IMG/VR virus record: IMGVR_UViG_3300037089_000087
Location: 1-59,649 of that record
Direction: 5' to 3' (one strand)
Source of the DNA: a virus
Length of the DNA stretch: 59,649 nucleotides
Shown here: positions 6,398 through 14,603 of the stretch, piece by piece
Position numbering within the stretch: the first letter of the stretch is position 1
Layout: each line of letters begins with the position of its first letter
Notes under the pieces: model-generated
Told to the model about the DNA's origin: nothing
Databases searched by the model: none
Seen by the model: the letters and a program-made list of their open reading frames with translations, nothing else
Program-made: the position numbers and the translations under genes

Positions 6398-6637
6398 ATG
6401 GAGATAATTCATTACTGCATCCTGTATTATATAATCGGACTTGTGACCATGGCTTTATGGGCATACTATCAAGGTGATGAGGTTGACTGGCAAGATGTTG
6501 CTTGGGGTATGTTCCTTGCGCTTATCTGGCCTTGGATGATGATAATATTTATTGTCTCTATCATTAGAGATGCTCTTGCGCCATGGTGGGGAAGAGTTAA
6601 GAGAAAAGTGATTTGGAAAGGGAGAGATATATCATGA
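6398..6637 (+). CDS. small membrane protein with two helices (79 aa)
   Basis: Two hydrophobic segments (YCILYYIIGLVTMALWAYY and WGMFLALIWPWMMIIFIVSI) are separated by an acidic loop (DEVDWQD), with a basic C-terminal tail. The gap between the AAAGGA ribosome site and the ATG is filled by a copy of the ACGGCTCA motif. The stop overlaps the start of the RecE-like gene (ATGA). It probably sits in the inner membrane; function unknown. Confidence 0.6.
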   Translation: MEIIHYCILYYIIGLVTMALWAYYQGDEVDWQDVAWGMFLALIWPWMMIIFIVSIIRDALAPWWGRVKRKVIWKGRDIS

Positions 6638-7545
6638 TGAACATTTTTCGATATGAGCCGTCAATGGGAGTTCCTCAGACTCCGGGTATTTATCTCAATA
6701 TGCCATATAGCGTCTATCATGTGATTCCTGCCATACGGAGTACCTATCTCAAGAAGCTCGATGAATGCCCAGCATCGGCTCTCGTTGATTTAAAAGAGAC
6801 CAAGGCACTCAAGCTAGGGCGTTTGGGTCACACTTTCATACTTGAAGGGATGGATGCGTTCAACGCGCAGTATGCGGTAGTGCCGAACACTCAAGAATTT
6901 CTTGAAAATAAAAATAGCAACGTATACAAACAGGCATTTGCTAAATTTCAAAATGATAATATCGGTAAAATCATTATTCCCGTGTCGAGCGTTCGAGACC
7001 CAGACCAGTCAGACTTGGAAATGCTCAAGGCAATCCAGCATAACCTCATGCTTCACCCTACGGCAAAGAGAATTTTGGCTGGTCATCCGGTGGAACAGAG
7101 CATACTGTGGATTGATAAAGAAACTGGCTGTCTCTGCAAAATCAGAACAGACTTGGCACCATTTGAAAGTATTCGGGCAATCGGAGACCTGAAGATTATG
7201 GAGGATGTTTCGGAGTATGGGTTCGGTCAGGCAATCCGTAAGTTCGGATATTTCTTGAGTATGGCAATGTACTTAGAGGGTGCAAGCATAGCTTACGGAG
7301 AACATTTTGATATCGCATTCTTCATCTGCGGAGAGAAGGAATCACACATGGTCGCCGTGCATGAACTAGACCAAGATTACATAGAACATGGTCAAAACGA
7401 GTTCCATAGACTTCTACGAGTACACAAACAGCGCATGGAAGACACCAACCCAGAGACGGGTCAAAAAGGATGGTTCATGCCCTGGCAACATTCGGGAGTT
7501 GTGGTGCAAAGATTTCCAGCATACTTGCGAGGTGACAGCGCATGA
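6634..7545 (+). CDS. RecE/DUF3799-type PD-(D/E)XK exonuclease
   Basis: This 303-residue protein shows the pattern of phage RecE/exodeoxyribonuclease VIII-like nucleases: YLNMPYSVYHVIPAIRSTYLKKL, KALKLGRLGHTFILEG (the alpha-helix with the His), and IRAIGDLKIMEDVSEYGFGQAIRKFGYFLSMAMYLEG. In the last, D-x-K and the following Gln/Tyr helix form the active site. It would resect double-stranded DNA 5' to 3' to make single strands for the RecT annealase encoded 4 kb downstream. The ATG at 6634 overlaps the upstream stop. The shared operon with RecT and SSB supports the call. Confidence 0.8.
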   Translation: MMNIFRYEPSMGVPQTPGIYLNMPYSVYHVIPAIRSTYLKKLDECPASALVDLKETKALKLGRLGHTFILEGMDAFNAQYAVVPNTQEFLENKNSNVYKQAFAKFQNDNIGKIIIPVSSVRDPDQSDLEMLKAIQHNLMLHPTAKRILAGHPVEQSILWIDKETGCLCKIRTDLAPFESIRAIGDLKIMEDVSEYGFGQAIRKFGYFLSMAMYLEGASIAYGEHFDIAFFICGEKESHMVAVHELDQDYIEHGQNEFHRLLRVHKQRMEDTNPETGQKGWFMPWQHSGVVVQRFPAYLRGDSA

Positions 7546-8273
7546 GCTATATAGAGAATCCAAAAACAAAAGGTAGTGGAATCGTTGCCTGTATACCGCA
7601 AAAGGGTCTATGCCCGAACGGTTGCGAAGATTGTTTTTTCCAATCTGGACGCTCTTACCTTGAACCTCTCGACAAGAATCTTCCCAACATGCCATTAAAG
7701 CATACTACGGAAGGAAGACTTGTTCGGGTAAACGATGGTAATGATAGCGCATGGGAGAGCGACAAGGTAATCAAGAGAACCAGAAAATATGACATGAAGT
7801 TTTACAACACCTCAGACCTCAACGGCGTTGGGTGTTTTAATGCTCCGGTAGTGGTGACAATCAACCCATCGAGTCTGACGGATGAAACATTTATGGCTTT
7901 CGATACTAGATATTCCAAGATGAGAGACAATCTTATGTTTGTGAGGGTTAGAACGAATACATGGAATCTCGATAAAGTTGTGCGCCCAGCGGTTAAGTTC
8001 TGGTCGGAACAGTCGATTCCAGTTGTTCTAACCTTCATGGCGTACTATGAGCAGAAGCCGATGATGGGAATCGATTATGTGTTCCGTAAAAGAACTCTCA
8101 ATTCATACTGGGCGATTACAACTGCCGCGTGGATGAAGATAATGGATGAGTTCCGGCTGAACAAGTGGGTATCGTCATGCGGAAAGATTGAGGGTGAGCT
8201 TGGTACAACCTCATGTCGGTTCTGCGGTAACTGCCTTCGGGAATACTTTGCTACTATGGAGCGTATGAGATGA
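7542..8273 (+). CDS. phage radical SAM protein
   Basis: Near residue 24 the sequence reads CIPQKGLCPNGCEDCFFQSGR, whose C-x3-C-x2-C is the radical SAM [4Fe-4S] motif. NTSDLNGVGCFNAPVVVTINPSSL and later beta strands fit a partial TIM barrel. The C-terminus has SCRFCGNCLREYF, four more Cys that may bind a second cluster. The 243-residue size is close to compact radical SAM enzymes. The substrate is unknown; no peptide precursor or partner reductase is recognised nearby. ATGA overlaps on both sides place it in the recombination operon. Confidence 0.75.
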   Translation: MSYIENPKTKGSGIVACIPQKGLCPNGCEDCFFQSGRSYLEPLDKNLPNMPLKHTTEGRLVRVNDGNDSAWESDKVIKRTRKYDMKFYNTSDLNGVGCFNAPVVVTINPSSLTDETFMAFDTRYSKMRDNLMFVRVRTNTWNLDKVVRPAVKFWSEQSIPVVLTFMAYYEQKPMMGIDYVFRKRTLNSYWAITTAAWMKIMDEFRLNKWVSSCGKIEGELGTTSCRFCGNCLREYFATMERMR

Positions 8274-8533
8274 TTAAGTTTGTTCGCGGTATACATTCAG
8301 ACTATCTTGCCAATGTGAAGAAGTACAGGAACATATACACATGGAATTGTTGGATACGGACATTGCTTGACCCGAAAAAACAGGCATTACAAACCATACT
8401 TCAGCATGCACGTCAGATTAAATGGGGAGACAGGGAAACCGTAATATGCAACGAAAATAACGAGAAACGAGAAGAAATCTTATCCGATGTCCTGAAGGCA
8501 TCCGAAAGGTTGGGGTTACGATATGAAAACTAA
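8270..8533 (+). CDS. hypothetical protein (87 aa)
   Basis: It starts inside the radical SAM stop (ATGA), so the two are translationally coupled. The protein is basic and helical (IHSDYLANVKKYRNIYTWNCWIRTLL, KREEILSDVLKASERLG) with no motif that can be named. The coupling raises the chance of a functional link with the radical SAM protein, but that is only inference. Confidence 0.55.
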   Translation: MIKFVRGIHSDYLANVKKYRNIYTWNCWIRTLLDPKKQALQTILQHARQIKWGDRETVICNENNEKREEILSDVLKASERLGLRYEN

Positions 8534-8765
8534 AATTGTCCACGTAACGATTACCAAGATGCACAATAGAAGGATTGGTCTCGCACAACTCAGCGATGGT
8601 AGCTGGTACATAAAGTGCAAGTCTCTGTGCGTGAACCTCGGAACGGGTCATAAATTTAGAGATGAAAATGTCATGAAACTCACATCTGAAGCGATGAACG
8701 CTCTTATGACAATGTATACAGAGATAATAATGACAAACGTCTTACACTATAACAAGGAGAAATGA
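8523..8765 (+). CDS. hypothetical protein (80 aa)
   Basis: The ORF overlaps the previous gene by 11 nt; GGTTGGGG upstream is a weak ribosome site. The first half looks like a small beta sheet (KIVHVTITKMHNRRIGLAQLSDGSWYIKC) and the second half is helical. Function unknown. Confidence 0.5.
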   Translation: MKTKIVHVTITKMHNRRIGLAQLSDGSWYIKCKSLCVNLGTGHKFRDENVMKLTSEAMNALMTMYTEIIMTNVLHYNKEK

Positions 8766-8767
8766 CA

Positions 8768-9202
8768 ATGAACGAAAGGCAATGCTTATCGAGATGTGCA
8801 AGAATGTGGTTGTGGCTGGCTAAGAATCCAGACATGACAAAGGAAGATTATTTCCTAGCTCACCCAAAACTCAAACCGATTAAGTGTGATTGCTACTGCT
8901 GTGAATATGCGACAAACGGTGGAGCTGAAGCGTTTCGAGATGTGTGCTGGAAATGCCCGTTGATTACACTATGGACTAGTAAACCTAAGCCAAAAACAAA
9001 TACTCTGAAGAGGAGATGGAATGATTATAAGGTTGGCACCTGCGAACGAGGTGGGAGTCCATATAATATATGGCGAAGTATTCGACATTGTTCAGGCGAT
9101 GTAGATGAATCAAGAGACAAACTTTCTTCAGAGTGTGCTATGCAGATTGTGGAATTCTGCCGTAAGAAATTACGGCTCATGGATAAGAAAAGGGGTAAAT
9201 GA
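8768..9202 (+). CDS. cysteine-rich hypothetical protein (144 aa)
   Basis: ATG at 8768 has AAGGAG at a good distance; another ATG 6 nt upstream is too close to it. Cys clusters CDCYCCEY and CWKCPL near residues 40-65 and a third near CERGG suggest zinc binding. The N-terminus (SRCARMWLWLAKNPDMTKEDYF) is helical. Phage proteins of this kind are frequent but not characterised. Confidence 0.6.
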   Translation: MNERQCLSRCARMWLWLAKNPDMTKEDYFLAHPKLKPIKCDCYCCEYATNGGAEAFRDVCWKCPLITLWTSKPKPKTNTLKRRWNDYKVGTCERGGSPYNIWRSIRHCSGDVDESRDKLSSECAMQIVEFCRKKLRLMDKKRGK

Positions 9203-9203
9203 C

Positions 9204-9410
9204 ATGGGGATACCAGTAGGACATAAAGAGTGCGAAACATGCCATGGTGCTGGTACGGTTGAGATTGCAGTACAATGTAAACGATGTCGAGGTACGGGTA
9301 TGAGGAATGGAGAAATGTGTTGTTCTGGCTGGGACTCCATGGACGTTCCGTGTGAGGATTGTGACGGCTTGGGGTATGTGGAGGACGAGGACTATGAGCC
9401 AACAAAGTGA
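9204..9410 (+). CDS. DnaJ-type zinc finger protein (68 aa)
   Basis: The product is almost entirely a DnaJ central zinc-finger module: CETCHGAGTV, CKRCRGTGM, CCSGW and CEDCDGLGYV, which are CxxCxGxG repeats. It has no J domain. Such mini-DnaJ fingers in phages may bind host partners or unfolded protein. The ribosome site AAAAGGGG precedes ATG 9204, and the end overlaps the next gene by 17 nt. Confidence 0.75.
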   Translation: MGIPVGHKECETCHGAGTVEIAVQCKRCRGTGMRNGEMCCSGWDSMDVPCEDCDGLGYVEDEDYEPTK

Positions 9411-9606
9411 TATGATTGGTGACAAATCTCAATTCGAGAATCGCGGTATGGACGAGCAGTTGTTTCAAATATATATTTGCCCTATATGTAAATATGACTG
9501 CGATATCCCGATTACATATGAGCCGTCCATTGGTGGATTTTTACCTATCGATTTGAGCGAGACTCTATGTCCGCATTGCGATGAAGTTTATATGGAGAAA
9601 TCATAA
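9394..9606 (+). CDS. zinc-ribbon protein (70 aa)
   Basis: ATG at 9394 follows GGAGGACGAGG. The protein has CPICKYDC and CPHC pairs 30 residues apart, a typical zinc ribbon, with a beta-rich segment between them (PITYEPSIGGFLPIDL). It overlaps the previous gene and precedes the SMC-like ATPase by 12 nt. Function unknown. Confidence 0.6.
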   Translation: MSQQSDMIGDKSQFENRGMDEQLFQIYICPICKYDCDIPITYEPSIGGFLPIDLSETLCPHCDEVYMEKS

Positions 9607-9617
9607 AGGAGAAAACA

Positions 9618-10949
9618 ATGAAAATCATACAATTTAACGCAGAGAACGTAAAGAAAATTAAGGCGGTAGAAATCAAGCCAAGCTCGTATGTTGTTGAAAT
9701 ATCAGGAAAAAATGAGAACGGAAAAACAAGTTTGCTTGATGCCATCTATTATGCTCTTGGTGGAAAGGAAGCATTGAAGAGTACGGCAAAGCCCATTCGT
9801 TCCGGTGAAAAATCGGCCAAGATTAAACTAGACCTTGGAGATGTCATTGTGGAAAGACGGTTCACCGAAAAGGACTCATATCTTTCCGTGACAACGAAAG
9901 AAGGTGCGAAGTTTCCAAGTCCGCAAGCGTTACTTGATACCATGGTAGGTCGTATTTCTTTTGACCCGTTGGCGTTTGCGAACATGGACGATGGAAGCGC
10001 AGACGGCAAGAGAAGGCAAAAGGAAGACCTGATAAAGCTTGTCGATTTAGGGATAGATTTAAAGGTTTGGTCTAAAGACCGTCAGGATGCCGTTGACAGC
10101 CGAGCCATGATTGGCAGGAATGTCGATGCGTTCAAGAGCCAGTTGAAGCTCATGGGAGAGGTCAGGGATGACGTTCCAGCAGAGGAAGTCAGTATATCCC
10201 AACTGACCGAGGAGTTCAAGACGGCTCAGGACAAGAAGTCAGATAACGACAAGAAACGTCTTGCTCTGGAGACGAAGCGCGGTGATGCTCAGTCTCTACA
10301 ACACGATATAAAGAACCGAGCAAAAACCATCGAATCTATGAGGGCGAACCTGAAAGAGCTGGAAGAGGCTCAAATTGAGGGTCATAAAGCACTTCAAGTA
10401 ATGGTCACAGAAGGCCAGAGATTATCCAAAGAAGTCGAGGTGTTACAAGACCCAGACATTGACTCTATCACCAAGAAGATGAGCGGTGCCGAGGAAAACA
10501 ACCGGATGGTTCGCATAAAGGCGAAGCGTAACGAACTCACGGAAGGTCTGGCAACGGAAGAAACGGCATACAATACCAAGACCGCCGAAATTGACGCGCT
10601 TGATAAGAAAAAGTCCGATGCGCTCAAGAACGCCAAATTCCCGATTCAACATCTGTCGTTCAACGATGAGGGCGTTCTGTATAAAGACATACCATTTGCT
10701 CAATGCTCGTCTGCCGAGCGTCTTCAGGTATCATTGGCAATCGCTATGGCTATGAATCCTAAAATCAAGGTCATTCGCATAAAAGACGGAAGCCTTCTTG
10801 ATGCAGAGCATATGAAGCTTATAGAAAAGATGGCTCATGAAAAGGACTTCCAGATTTGGATAGAAGTAACGTCTAATGACGACAAAATTGGGATTGTAAT
10901 TTCTGATGGAACAATTATTAAAAATAATTACGACAAGAAAGACATCTAA
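9618..10949 (+). CDS. SMC/RecF-like ATPase
   Basis: This 443-residue protein starts like Rad50/RecF family ATPases: MKIIQFNAENVKKIKAVEI, then Walker A GKNENGKTSLLDAI at residues 30-43. Residues about 180-330 are a long coiled coil. The C-terminal lobe has CSSAERLQVSLAIAMAMNP, the ABC signature region, and KVIRIKDGSLLD as the Walker B and D-loop area, where the usual acidic pair is changed to KDGS. It likely works with the RecE-like nuclease and RecT in recombination or end processing. The family is clear; the altered Walker B may affect ATP hydrolysis. Confidence 0.8.
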   Translation: MKIIQFNAENVKKIKAVEIKPSSYVVEISGKNENGKTSLLDAIYYALGGKEALKSTAKPIRSGEKSAKIKLDLGDVIVERRFTEKDSYLSVTTKEGAKFPSPQALLDTMVGRISFDPLAFANMDDGSADGKRRQKEDLIKLVDLGIDLKVWSKDRQDAVDSRAMIGRNVDAFKSQLKLMGEVRDDVPAEEVSISQLTEEFKTAQDKKSDNDKKRLALETKRGDAQSLQHDIKNRAKTIESMRANLKELEEAQIEGHKALQVMVTEGQRLSKEVEVLQDPDIDSITKKMSGAEENNRMVRIKAKRNELTEGLATEETAYNTKTAEIDALDKKKSDALKNAKFPIQHLSFNDEGVLYKDIPFAQCSSAERLQVSLAIAMAMNPKIKVIRIKDGSLLDAEHMKLIEKMAHEKDFQIWIEVTSNDDKIGIVISDGTIIKNNYDKKDI

Positions 10950-11571
10950 GCCAAGGACAGTTGCTTGCAGTATTTGCGAGAAGGAATTTGAGACAACTCA
11001 TTCTCAGGCGAAATATTGCCATACGCCATGCGGTGGAATTCTGAGGCAAGAGCCGTATGAACCAAAGTTTGTTCCGTGCGGAATTTGCGGAAAAGATTTT
11101 TTTGCAGTCTATCCTTGGCAAAAATATTGCCCAGAAACATGCAAACATATTGCGAGAAAAAAAGATTATGCAAGATATACCAAAACCCATAAAGACATTA
11201 GGCAGAGATATTACCTTGCAAATCGCCAAGAGATTTACAAGAAAGCCAAGCAATATAGCATGACTGCTGTTGGACGTGAAGTTCAGAAAAGGGCTGACAT
11301 AAAAAGAAGAGAAAAAGATGAAGAAAAAGTTCTTGCAAGGAGAAAAATAAGTGATGCTATTAGACTGGGGAAATTGGAAAGAATGCCATGCAGTATTTGT
11401 GGTTATAAAAACGCACAGGCGCATCATCCCGATTATTCTAAACCTTTTTTGATAGCATGGCTATGTAAAATATGCCACAGAAGAGAACACGCAAACATTA
11501 AAGAAAGGGAGAAAAACAATGGAACAGAAATCAAAACAGATACAAACATCCAATGCAACACCGGAACCTAA
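10906..11571 (+). CDS. free-standing HNH endonuclease with zinc fingers
   Basis: This 221-residue protein has two N-terminal C-x2-C...C zinc motifs (CSICEKEFETTHSQAKYCHTPC and CGICGKDFFAVYPWQKYCPETC), a basic middle (KTHKDIRQRYYLANRQEIYKK) and a C-terminal HNH module (CSICGYKNAQAHHPDYSKP, LCKICHRREH). It overlaps the end of the ATPase gene by 44 nt and the start of RecT by 53 nt, so it is wedged between two recombination genes. This is typical of homing endonucleases inserted into operons. No clear ribosome site or promoter precedes it. Confidence 0.75.
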   Translation: MEQLLKIITTRKTSKPRTVACSICEKEFETTHSQAKYCHTPCGGILRQEPYEPKFVPCGICGKDFFAVYPWQKYCPETCKHIARKKDYARYTKTHKDIRQRYYLANRQEIYKKAKQYSMTAVGREVQKRADIKRREKDEEKVLARRKISDAIRLGKLERMPCSICGYKNAQAHHPDYSKPFLIAWLCKICHRREHANIKEREKNNGTEIKTDTNIQCNTGT

Positions 11572-12550
11572 CAAAGATAAGACTGTAGCGAAACTTGAGA
11601 CGAAAGTCGTGCAATCATTCTTGGCTGATTTGATTATGCCAATCAAGGAAAACTTTCTCAAGGTTTCCGATAATGAGACGTGGGTAAAAGAAGGGGCATA
11701 TGCGACACAGGCACTCATGGCAAACTCATATCTACTGGAGGTTGCAAAAGAAAACCAACAGAGCTTGAAAAATGCTATTTTCAACTTGGCATTAATCGGC
11801 ATCACGCTTAATCCGGTAAAGCAGTTGGCGTTTCTTGTACCTCGAAAGGTCATGGGAAAAAGGATGGTATGCCTAGACATATCCTATCGAGGTCTTGCCG
11901 GAATTGCCATGGATTCTGGTAGTGTCAAGCATATCACTCCGTATATCGTTTATACATTTGACGATTACTTTTCCTATGAGGTTGTTGACGGAGTGGCACA
12001 TACCAAGCACAAAAAGAGTATGAGTCCACCTGAAGACTTTATTAAAAACATGTCTGGTACATTCTGGAAATATCTTTTGTGCGGATATCTTTCCGCTATT
12101 CTGCACGATGGAACGGTGATTACTACCGAACCGCATCCGAAATGGAAACTTGAAAAGGCCATGAAAACATCAAAGACCGTTTCTGATGATACGCCATGGA
12201 GAACGCACCCAGACGAAATGTGCATGAAGACCCTTGTAAAACACGCCTCAAAGCTCATGCCACAAACCGATAGATTAAGCCAAGCGGTTGCCATTCTTAA
12301 CGAGCACGAGGGCATCGATACAGAGCCAAAGCAGGAATCTAAACTGGAAGAACGGCTCAATACCAAGGTGAGTGAGGGAAACTATAACGCTCCACCAGAG
12401 CAACCGATTGGAGAAACCAAGAAAGAGCCAGAGAAGATTGTCGAGGGCGTTGTAATCAGCGATGCCGAGGCTGAAGCGATACGACAGCGCGAGATAAAAG
12501 AGTCACGAGGTAACACGGTGGATATAAAAAAGGAAGGAAAACTGTTCTAG
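11519..12550 (+). CDS. recT: RecT-family single-strand annealing protein
   Basis: The 343-residue protein carries RecT features. These are a helical start (VQSFLADLIMPIKENFLKV), NAIFNLALIGITLNPVKQLAFLVPR, which matches the conserved LNP-x-K-x-x-x-LVPR element, and CLDISYRGLAGIAMDSG with the conserved Tyr-Arg-Gly. The tail after residue 270 is acidic and disordered, as in phage annealases that touch SSB. It pairs single strands made by the RecE-like nuclease. AAAGGGAGAAAAACA precedes the ATG. The conserved core makes the call firm. Confidence 0.9.
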   Translation: MEQKSKQIQTSNATPEPNKDKTVAKLETKVVQSFLADLIMPIKENFLKVSDNETWVKEGAYATQALMANSYLLEVAKENQQSLKNAIFNLALIGITLNPVKQLAFLVPRKVMGKRMVCLDISYRGLAGIAMDSGSVKHITPYIVYTFDDYFSYEVVDGVAHTKHKKSMSPPEDFIKNMSGTFWKYLLCGYLSAILHDGTVITTEPHPKWKLEKAMKTSKTVSDDTPWRTHPDEMCMKTLVKHASKLMPQTDRLSQAVAILNEHEGIDTEPKQESKLEERLNTKVSEGNYNAPPEQPIGETKKEPEKIVEGVVISDAEAEAIRQREIKESRGNTVDIKKEGKLF

Positions 12551-12692
12551 GGCTTGCCCGTAATGGATTGAGCCGTGGTTTACTGTCAAGTTTTCCAATG
12601 GCTCTCCGATGGGCGAGATTGCTGGCGGGTGCGTAATCCTTTTCCGCACCTGCCACTCTTTAAATTGAAATGAGCCGTCTGGAGGTGTTGCA
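12551..12692 (+). other. 142-nt intergenic stretch with a strong hairpin and a possible 32-codon ORF
   Basis: GGCGGGTGCG (12624-12633) pairs with CGCACCTGCC (12645-12654) over 10 bp with one G-U pair; no T-run follows, so it is not a standard terminator. A GTG at 12575 opens a 32-residue frame to 12673 (starting VVYCQVFQWLSDGRDCW) without a convincing ribosome site. Two copies of TGAGCCGT lie at 12569 and 12671, flanking the stretch. It may be a structured RNA like the one at 14604-14798 or a tiny gene. The evidence favours neither clearly. Confidence 0.4.
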
Positions 12693-12911
12693 ATGCCACA
12701 AAGAGAAAATATTATCAAAAACGAATGCAAGCTCGATAATGGTGAAATCAGAGAATATGATGCCTGCTCAGACAATAAACGAGCATATAATGCCAAACAC
12801 TTCAAGTTAATAGGTCGTGGGACGGTATATAGCGTGAACGGAGTATTGCAAGAATTCACTCACAAACAATATTTTTTCACAAAAAAGTTCATGAACCGTC
12901 TGGAGATGTAA
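12693..12911 (+). CDS. hypothetical protein (72 aa)
   Basis: GGAGGTGTTGCA precedes the ATG. The protein is charged (MPQRENIIKNECKLDNGEIREYD) with a beta-like second half (FKLIGRGTVYSVNGVLQEF). No family recognised. It is the first of several small genes behind recT. Confidence 0.55.
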   Translation: MPQRENIIKNECKLDNGEIREYDACSDNKRAYNAKHFKLIGRGTVYSVNGVLQEFTHKQYFFTKKFMNRLEM

Positions 12912-12913
12912 AA

Positions 12914-13078
12914 ATGTTTATCAAAGCAAGTCTATTATACTATGCACATGCAATAGACAGATTGACAGTACAGAGAAATCAGCTTATCCATGAAATAGAA
13001 GATAGGCAAGAACGGCTCATAGATTACAATAACAGATTAGACGCTCTGCGTAAAAAATTGAGACAGAAACAGAGGTGA
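12914..13078 (+). CDS. small coiled-coil protein (54 aa)
   Basis: ATG at 12914 follows TCTGGAGATG. After a short hydrophobic start (MFIKASLLYYAHAI) the whole protein is a charged heptad-like helix (VQRNQLIHEIEDRQERLIDYNNRLDALRK, quoted here only to show the pattern of Leu/Ile at regular spacing). It ends 4 nt before the next ATG. Possibly membrane-attached; function unknown. Confidence 0.55.
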   Translation: MFIKASLLYYAHAIDRLTVQRNQLIHEIEDRQERLIDYNNRLDALRKKLRQKQR

Positions 13079-13082
13079 TATA

Positions 13083-13286
13083 ATGAGTAAGCCGTTTAAT
13101 CAGACACTTGAAAGTTTCCTAGAATGTAACTGTTCAGATGAATATTCCATTGAGCCTCACGGAAATGGCTATGCGCTCTATTTTGGTCGTTGTAATCATC
13201 GCCATGGGTATAATATTCTTCATATAACGGAAGTTGATAACCCGAAATTTATATTTCCAAAAATACTGAAAGGATTAAACCAATGA
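13083..13286 (+). CDS. hypothetical protein (67 aa)
   Basis: The start follows CAGAGGTGATATA. The sequence contains LECNCSDEYSIEPHGNGYALYF and CNHRHGYNILHITEV, with Cys and His that could bind a metal. It overlaps the following gene by 4 nt (ATGA). Function unknown. Confidence 0.55.
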   Translation: MSKPFNQTLESFLECNCSDEYSIEPHGNGYALYFGRCNHRHGYNILHITEVDNPKFIFPKILKGLNQ

Positions 13287-13684
13287 ACCTACAAAAGAAG
13301 CTCTACATAGCGAACGGGAGATGGCTAGACAGACAGCACATATACGTCTGCGGTTACAGCAAGGCCGATGCGATACGCATACTGGAAGAACTTGCTGGTG
13401 GCGTTAGAGGTATGAAAGCCGAGATGAATAAATACTTTTCAAAAGGATGCTGGGGAACGACAATGGCAGGTATAGTGCCAGAGCGCGGTGCGTGGGTCGC
13501 GGATGAAAAGTTCGGAAGCTCACCGAAACGCATCTATCCTGTTGGAGACGAGACGGTCATCAAGAAAGACCATTATCAAGAAGACCCAACCTTCCCATTA
13601 CATATCCCATGCTGTAATTGTGTGAGCCGTGATATTGCTTTAAAAGAGTCTCCATGTGAAAGGTGTACTCATTATATGGGGTAA
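13283..13684 (+). CDS. hypothetical protein with C-terminal Cys cluster (133 aa)
   Basis: The N-terminal part (MNLQKKLYIANGRWLDRQHIYVCGYSKADAIRILEEL) looks like a small alpha/beta fold. The end has CCNC and CERC pairs consistent with a zinc knuckle. Translation is coupled to the gene before it. Phage proteins of this type are common and uncharacterised. Confidence 0.55.
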   Translation: MNLQKKLYIANGRWLDRQHIYVCGYSKADAIRILEELAGGVRGMKAEMNKYFSKGCWGTTMAGIVPERGAWVADEKFGSSPKRIYPVGDETVIKKDHYQEDPTFPLHIPCCNCVSRDIALKESPCERCTHYMG

Positions 13685-13737
13685 GATGTTGTGAGCCGTA
13701 TTTTCTAAAAAATCGATACCGCGAGGAGGTAACAAAA

Positions 13738-14100
13738 ATGCCAGAAATAAAGATTACGCAAAATCCGTGTACGCAATGCGGAGAGAACGAGTCAACACAG
13801 AACGGTCTATTATGTCTAGCATGCATCACCAAGAACCTCGAAATGCTTCACGAACTTATCGGTAAATCCATCGAGTCAGGTAAGAGCCAAGTCGCGGACT
13901 TGCTGGATAACCATATTACCGATATCGAGATGGCATACATGAAGTCATGCGAAGACCTGTCCATCAGCTTTTCCATGAAGTTCTCGAAGTCAGAAAAGAG
14001 CAACACCATCGATGTCAAGACCAAAATACGGTTCATATCAGAAACGATTCAAGACGGAGTTATGACCGAGGTCACGCATCAGGAAAAACTGCCGTTATGA
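13738..14100 (+). CDS. hypothetical protein with N-terminal zinc motif (120 aa)
   Basis: ATG 13738 is chosen because GCGAGGAGGT lies just upstream. The protein has CTQCGENE and CLAC pairs at residues 10-30 (a zinc ribbon), a helix (NLEMLHELIGKSIESGK), and a beta-rich second half (LSISFSMKFSKSEKS, DVKTKIRFISETIQDG). It is translationally coupled to the next small membrane gene by ATGA. Function unknown. Confidence 0.6.
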   Translation: MPEIKITQNPCTQCGENESTQNGLLCLACITKNLEMLHELIGKSIESGKSQVADLLDNHITDIEMAYMKSCEDLSISFSMKFSKSEKSNTIDVKTKIRFISETIQDGVMTEVTHQEKLPL

Positions 14101-14252
14101 CAACTCATCAGCAGAAAGTATTAGCAGACCAAAAATACTGGACACCAACGCTTACGATTCCACCGAAAACTCTTGCGTGGGTCGTGTTCTACTGTTTCGT
14201 CATAGAAATCGTCATCAAGGGGTTCGGTAGGTTGTTGGCGGTGATATTTTAG
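14097..14252 (+). CDS. small membrane protein (51 aa)
   Basis: It begins with a short polar part (MTTHQQKVLADQKYWTPTL) followed by one long hydrophobic helix (LAWVVFYCFVIEIVIKGFGRLLAVIF). The start overlaps the upstream stop (ATGA). It is a candidate inner-membrane peptide; function unknown. Confidence 0.55.
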   Translation: MTTHQQKVLADQKYWTPTLTIPPKTLAWVVFYCFVIEIVIKGFGRLLAVIF

Positions 14253-14263
14253 GAGGACAGAAT

Positions 14264-14602
14264 ATGGTAGAAATCTCAGTAGTCATGGCAAGAGGTGCTG
14301 GGGGAGCACAAGACGATGATACTCCGCTCGAAAAGTTACTACGAGATTTTGCAAACCTTCATGGTGCTAAAAACGAATGGTCAGAAAAATACGGCACAGA
14401 TTATGAAGATGATGTTGTTATGATGCACACGTATTGCTGGTGCGATGAGGCGCTATGCAAGTGGTGCGGTGGAGATGAGCCGAATTTTCGTTACAAGCCA
14501 ACGGGATTTGAAGTAACATGGTATAAATATATCGGCAGGGACATGAAGCATCGTCCAATATCGTCCGAAGAAGTCGCAGAAATGCGTAAGAAATTATTTT
14601 GA
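14264..14602 (+). CDS. hypothetical protein (112 aa)
   Basis: AGGAGGACAGAAT precedes the ATG. The protein is acidic (ARGAGGAQDDDTPLEKLL) and has a Cys/Trp-rich centre (HTYCWCDEALCKWCGGDEP) that resembles a zinc knuckle, then FEVTWYKYIGRDMKHR. This C-W-C...C-x-W-C pattern is seen in several phage hypothetical proteins. Function unknown. Its stop abuts the structured RNA that follows. Confidence 0.6.
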   Translation: MVEISVVMARGAGGAQDDDTPLEKLLRDFANLHGAKNEWSEKYGTDYEDDVVMMHTYCWCDEALCKWCGGDEPNFRYKPTGFEVTWYKYIGRDMKHRPISSEEVAEMRKKLF

Positions 14603-14603
14603 G

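Noticed and set aside
10906-11571. Tail duplication around this HNH gene, because both flanking genes show ATGGAACA near the junctions
   Set aside because: Identity is limited to 8 nt followed by weak similarity, so it is not good enough to claim a duplication.
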